Source: Montifringilla adamsi
Lineage: Eukaryota; Chordata; Aves; Passeriformes; Passeridae
Assembly: GCA_017590115.1 (NCBI GenBank)
Contig: JAGGNK010013114.1
Coordinates: 1,488,001 to 1,552,000, forward strand
DNA length: 64,000 nucleotides
Direction: 5' to 3'
In this document: positions 61,201-64,000 of the stretch, piece after piece
How positions within the stretch are numbered: the stretch's first letter is position 1
Layout: the number at the start of each line of letters is the position of its first letter
Position numbers and translations under genes: made by a program
The notes under the pieces: generated by a model
What the model was told of the DNA's origin: nothing
Database searches by the model: none
The model's input: only the letters and a program-made list of their open reading frames with translations

Positions 61201-63909
61201 AGAAGGGATAGAATAAAAAGACTGCCTCTGAAAAGATAATCAGAAGTTTCTTCAAACTCAGCTTAAGTAATAACATGCAACTCCATCATTCCTCAGCCTT
61301 ATTGGAAATGCTGAGAAAAGACATATTTAGGAGCAAGCAATCACTTTTGTGCTTAGGAAAAAGCATATTGTAAACGCTGTTTCTCTTTTGTATTATTTTA
61401 GAATTTCCCCTTTTATCCACTGCCAGCTGAGTTTCCAACTCTGACCTTTTATTGACAGCGAAGTGCCACCACACTATTTTGACTTGTGTTATCACTCATG
61501 GCAGTGGCTAACAGCAGAGGTAATGTGCTGTGACCTTTGATGGCCACAGTTCTGCTCTAAAGCAAATCCCACAGGATTGGTGCACTCAGTGCTTTCTGCT
61601 CCTGGAGGGCAGGTCTGTCCAGAAGGGTCACAAATTCCTGTAGTGTTTTGCAGAAGGTGTATGTGTCTCTTTGGGGAAATAATCATTCTTCCTCAAGCTT
61701 CCAGGAGAGTTATAAATACATAAAAGGAAAACAGAGTACTAGACACATACAGGGCCTCCTTTTAATATCTCACTAAGCATATTGTGCACTTTCATGTCTG
61801 CCGTGCTCCAGGCTGTATTGCTCTGGCACTGTGATGAAAAGCAGTTTCTTTGATTCATTCTCAGCTTTCTTCTCAATAATACCTGAGTAACACTCATTTG
61901 TAGTGGAACAAATCAGTATGAATCCAGGAGCAAGTCCTCCTGAATGGCTTCAGCATCTGCTTTCTTAAGAGAAGCCTTATGAAAATATATGTATCGAACT
62001 TGCCTCTTAATTCAGTGCTAGTTACTCTGACAGAGTTCAGCTGCTTTGGGAACTGGCACTGTGAGTCTGAAAGTTATTGAGATAAACATTGGCCTCCTTC
62101 ACTGATCTTCTACTAACTCCTCACACCAGCAGCAGGCATGCATTTATTGTCCATCTCAGTTTGAAAGAAAAACACAGATGGTGCAGCACAATGCTGCCCA
62201 GCCCTGTGACCTTTCTCATGGCACTACATTGTCTTCTTTGGAAAGAGAGAGAAACAGTAAGCCGTGACAGACAGTGACATTTACATATGTTGACTTGCAA
62301 AAGTAAATATATTTATATGTAGTCATTTGAGAAAAGCCAAATGTGATATGTTTCGGGAAGATAGGCACATGGGTGAATTGCAGTGTAAAAGGCAGGCTAA
62401 AAAAATAGGGATGCATGCAAGAAGGCAAAAAAAAGGTGCTCTTTGAAAGTTTGCATCCCTTGAATTGGTATTCTTCACCTCTGAATACCAGTGCCTAGAG
62501 TACAGTGTGGCTTGCACTGCATGCCCAGTTTTGTCTGGACTTCAGTATGGTGTGGGGAAACATCCAGGATCTGCTGTGTGTTCCATTTGCAGCTGTGTGC
62601 CTGAAATAATCTGAGATTTCATCGAATGCTTATCTTCCAGTCACAGGCTACACACAGGAAATAAATTCACAGGTATTCAAAGTGGCATTGAATGGGATAA
62701 AATCAGGTTTGCATAGCTTCCTTTGAGGTACTGTGTAGTAATGGTTTGCTTCAGGGAGGTACTCTCTGGGAGCTGCACCCTAGTTTTGGGGGTCCCTACT
62801 TTGGGATGGAGGCAGAAGGGAGTCAGGATTTGGCTGGGTTCTCTCTGTCCTCCCTGCTATGGGTGAAGAGAACTGCACATGTAGCAGGGAAAAACCAGAG
62901 CCAAGGTCTGCTGGCGTCTGCAACATCATGAGATAACAGTAATTTTGTGAATTTCAGAGGAAATCCTATGCTACTCTCAAAGCCTGGGAAAAGGGAGGAG
63001 AGAGAGGAGTGAGAGATAAAGGTTTAAAGACAAGGAATGGGAATAGCTTCTCCAGACTGCTGGAAACCAGTCTCTGTGTGAGTGACACTGGGGATCAAGT
63101 AAAAAAAAATAAAAAATTAGGAAATGGATCACTTCCATCAAAAATGCTCATGTTCTTGCAATAGAGGGGGCTGAAAGGAATGACTGAGATCTGGAGGGAA
63201 GGGCAAGGGCAAGGTTAGTTGATCACAAAGACTGAGATATTGCTATAGCCATCAGAGCTCTAAGTTAGGGAGGAGTGATGGAAACATGTCTCAAAAGGGC
63301 TCTTGAGTAATTTTTTTTTAATTCTCCTCTTCTTTGTCCTTGAATGCCCCATGAAAATTTCAGAATCAGTTTGGTTGAAACAATGTATGAGAGAATGGCC
63401 TGATGTGTTCTCAGCTCCACAAAGACAGAGCAGTGTGAATATCTGTCTGTCTGGGGAAATGGGAAAAACCCTCACCCTGTATTTGCAAGGGGAAGGTGAA
63501 TGTTACCTTCAGTCATGTTCAAACAATTCAGAACAGGCAAAAAAAGTTCCCAAATATGGCTATTTGGGTTCAGTGCATTTCACATGATAAAGTTATCGGT
63601 AGCTATTGGTTGCTTGTTTCTGATCTCCCTTCAGTCAGAAGTGTTTGGGGCTGGCTAGTGGTTTGCTTGTGTGCTTTTAGGGCAAGGAACATCTGACCTT
63701 GTAACAAAGGCACTGGTCCCAGCATTAGAAAATACCAATACTGTCCACATGAGGGAAGCTAAAAGCCTGCCAATGCTCTAGGAAATGACAGGAGGTAATA
63801 GTAGGCTCACAAGCAGTGAACAAGGCACACAGGTCATTGCCCATTTCATAAGAACACAAGGTGTTTTGTGAACTAACGAGATTATTCCCTGCCTCTTTTC
63901 CCCTGCAGC
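58225..63909. other. Intergenic sequence, nothing recognised
   Basis: It is AT-rich non-coding sequence. No coding exon, RNA gene or transposon could be supported. Confidence 0.5.
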
Positions 63910-64000
63910 ATCAGAGATACCTACGAGATTAATGGTAGCACCAGCTAAATGGCCTGTTATTCCCGTTCCTGTGGACCCTTCTCAGCATGCTTTGATGTTA
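63910..64000 (+). other. Possible partial exon at the window edge
   Basis: A pyrimidine-rich CTCTTTTCCCCTGCAG acceptor ends at 63,909, and one frame (CA then TCA GAG ATA) stays open for 30 codons to the edge, while the other two have early stops. The peptide has no domain I recognise. A 30-codon open frame occurs by chance about a quarter of the time, so support is weak. Confidence 0.15.

Noticed and set aside
25391..64000. Neighbouring gene such as ALCAM
   Set aside because: In mammals a long gene-poor interval follows ZPLD1; no exon of an immunoglobulin-domain adhesion protein was seen here.

Overview
This window reads as vertebrate nuclear DNA, most likely from a bird. It holds one recognisable protein-coding gene in many short exons, long AT-rich introns, low CpG content, and CR1-type LINE fragments and retroviral-type LTRs of the avian kind. 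The encoded protein is close to the mammalian version as I remember it, which fits an amniote. I cannot fix the species; a songbird-like genome is a guess.

Region 1 (1-25,400) is the gene ZPLD1 (zona pellucida-like domain containing 1, also called cupulin) on the + strand. I could follow ten coding exons from the ATG at 1105 to the TGA at 21286-21288. All nine introns are GT-AG and every junction keeps frame, giving 1,248 nt including the stop, or 415 residues. The protein has a signal peptide, a ZP domain, a furin-type site (RERR), a hydrophobic patch after it, and a C-terminal membrane span with a short tail. A 5' UTR exon is expected upstream of position 1. Several possible polyadenylation signals lie between 21,352 and 25,371.

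Region 2 (25,400-64,000) looks like the gene-poor flank downstream of ZPLD1. I found no convincing second gene. It holds CR1 fragments in both orientations and of different ages (about 27.2-27.8, 29.65-30.36, 31.1-31.35, 37.3, 47.6-47.8 and 49.0-49.2 kb). It also holds a 304-bp solo LTR with a 6-bp target duplication (54,093-54,396), a 178-bp LTR- or hAT-like element with an 8-bp duplication (37,971-38,148), simple repeats and homopolymers, and some AT-rich blocks that look like possible conserved non-coding elements. A short open stretch behind a strong splice acceptor at the right edge (63,910-64,000) may be the start of an exon of something further on.

The most unusual structures are: a perfect 149-bp inverted repeat in ZPLD1 intron 1, able to fold the pre-mRNA into long dsRNA; a weak donor after exon 8 followed by an in-frame stop and an intronic AATAAA, which could yield a ZPLD1 form without the membrane anchor; and a GC-rich insert with a 7-bp target duplication nested in a CR1 tail.
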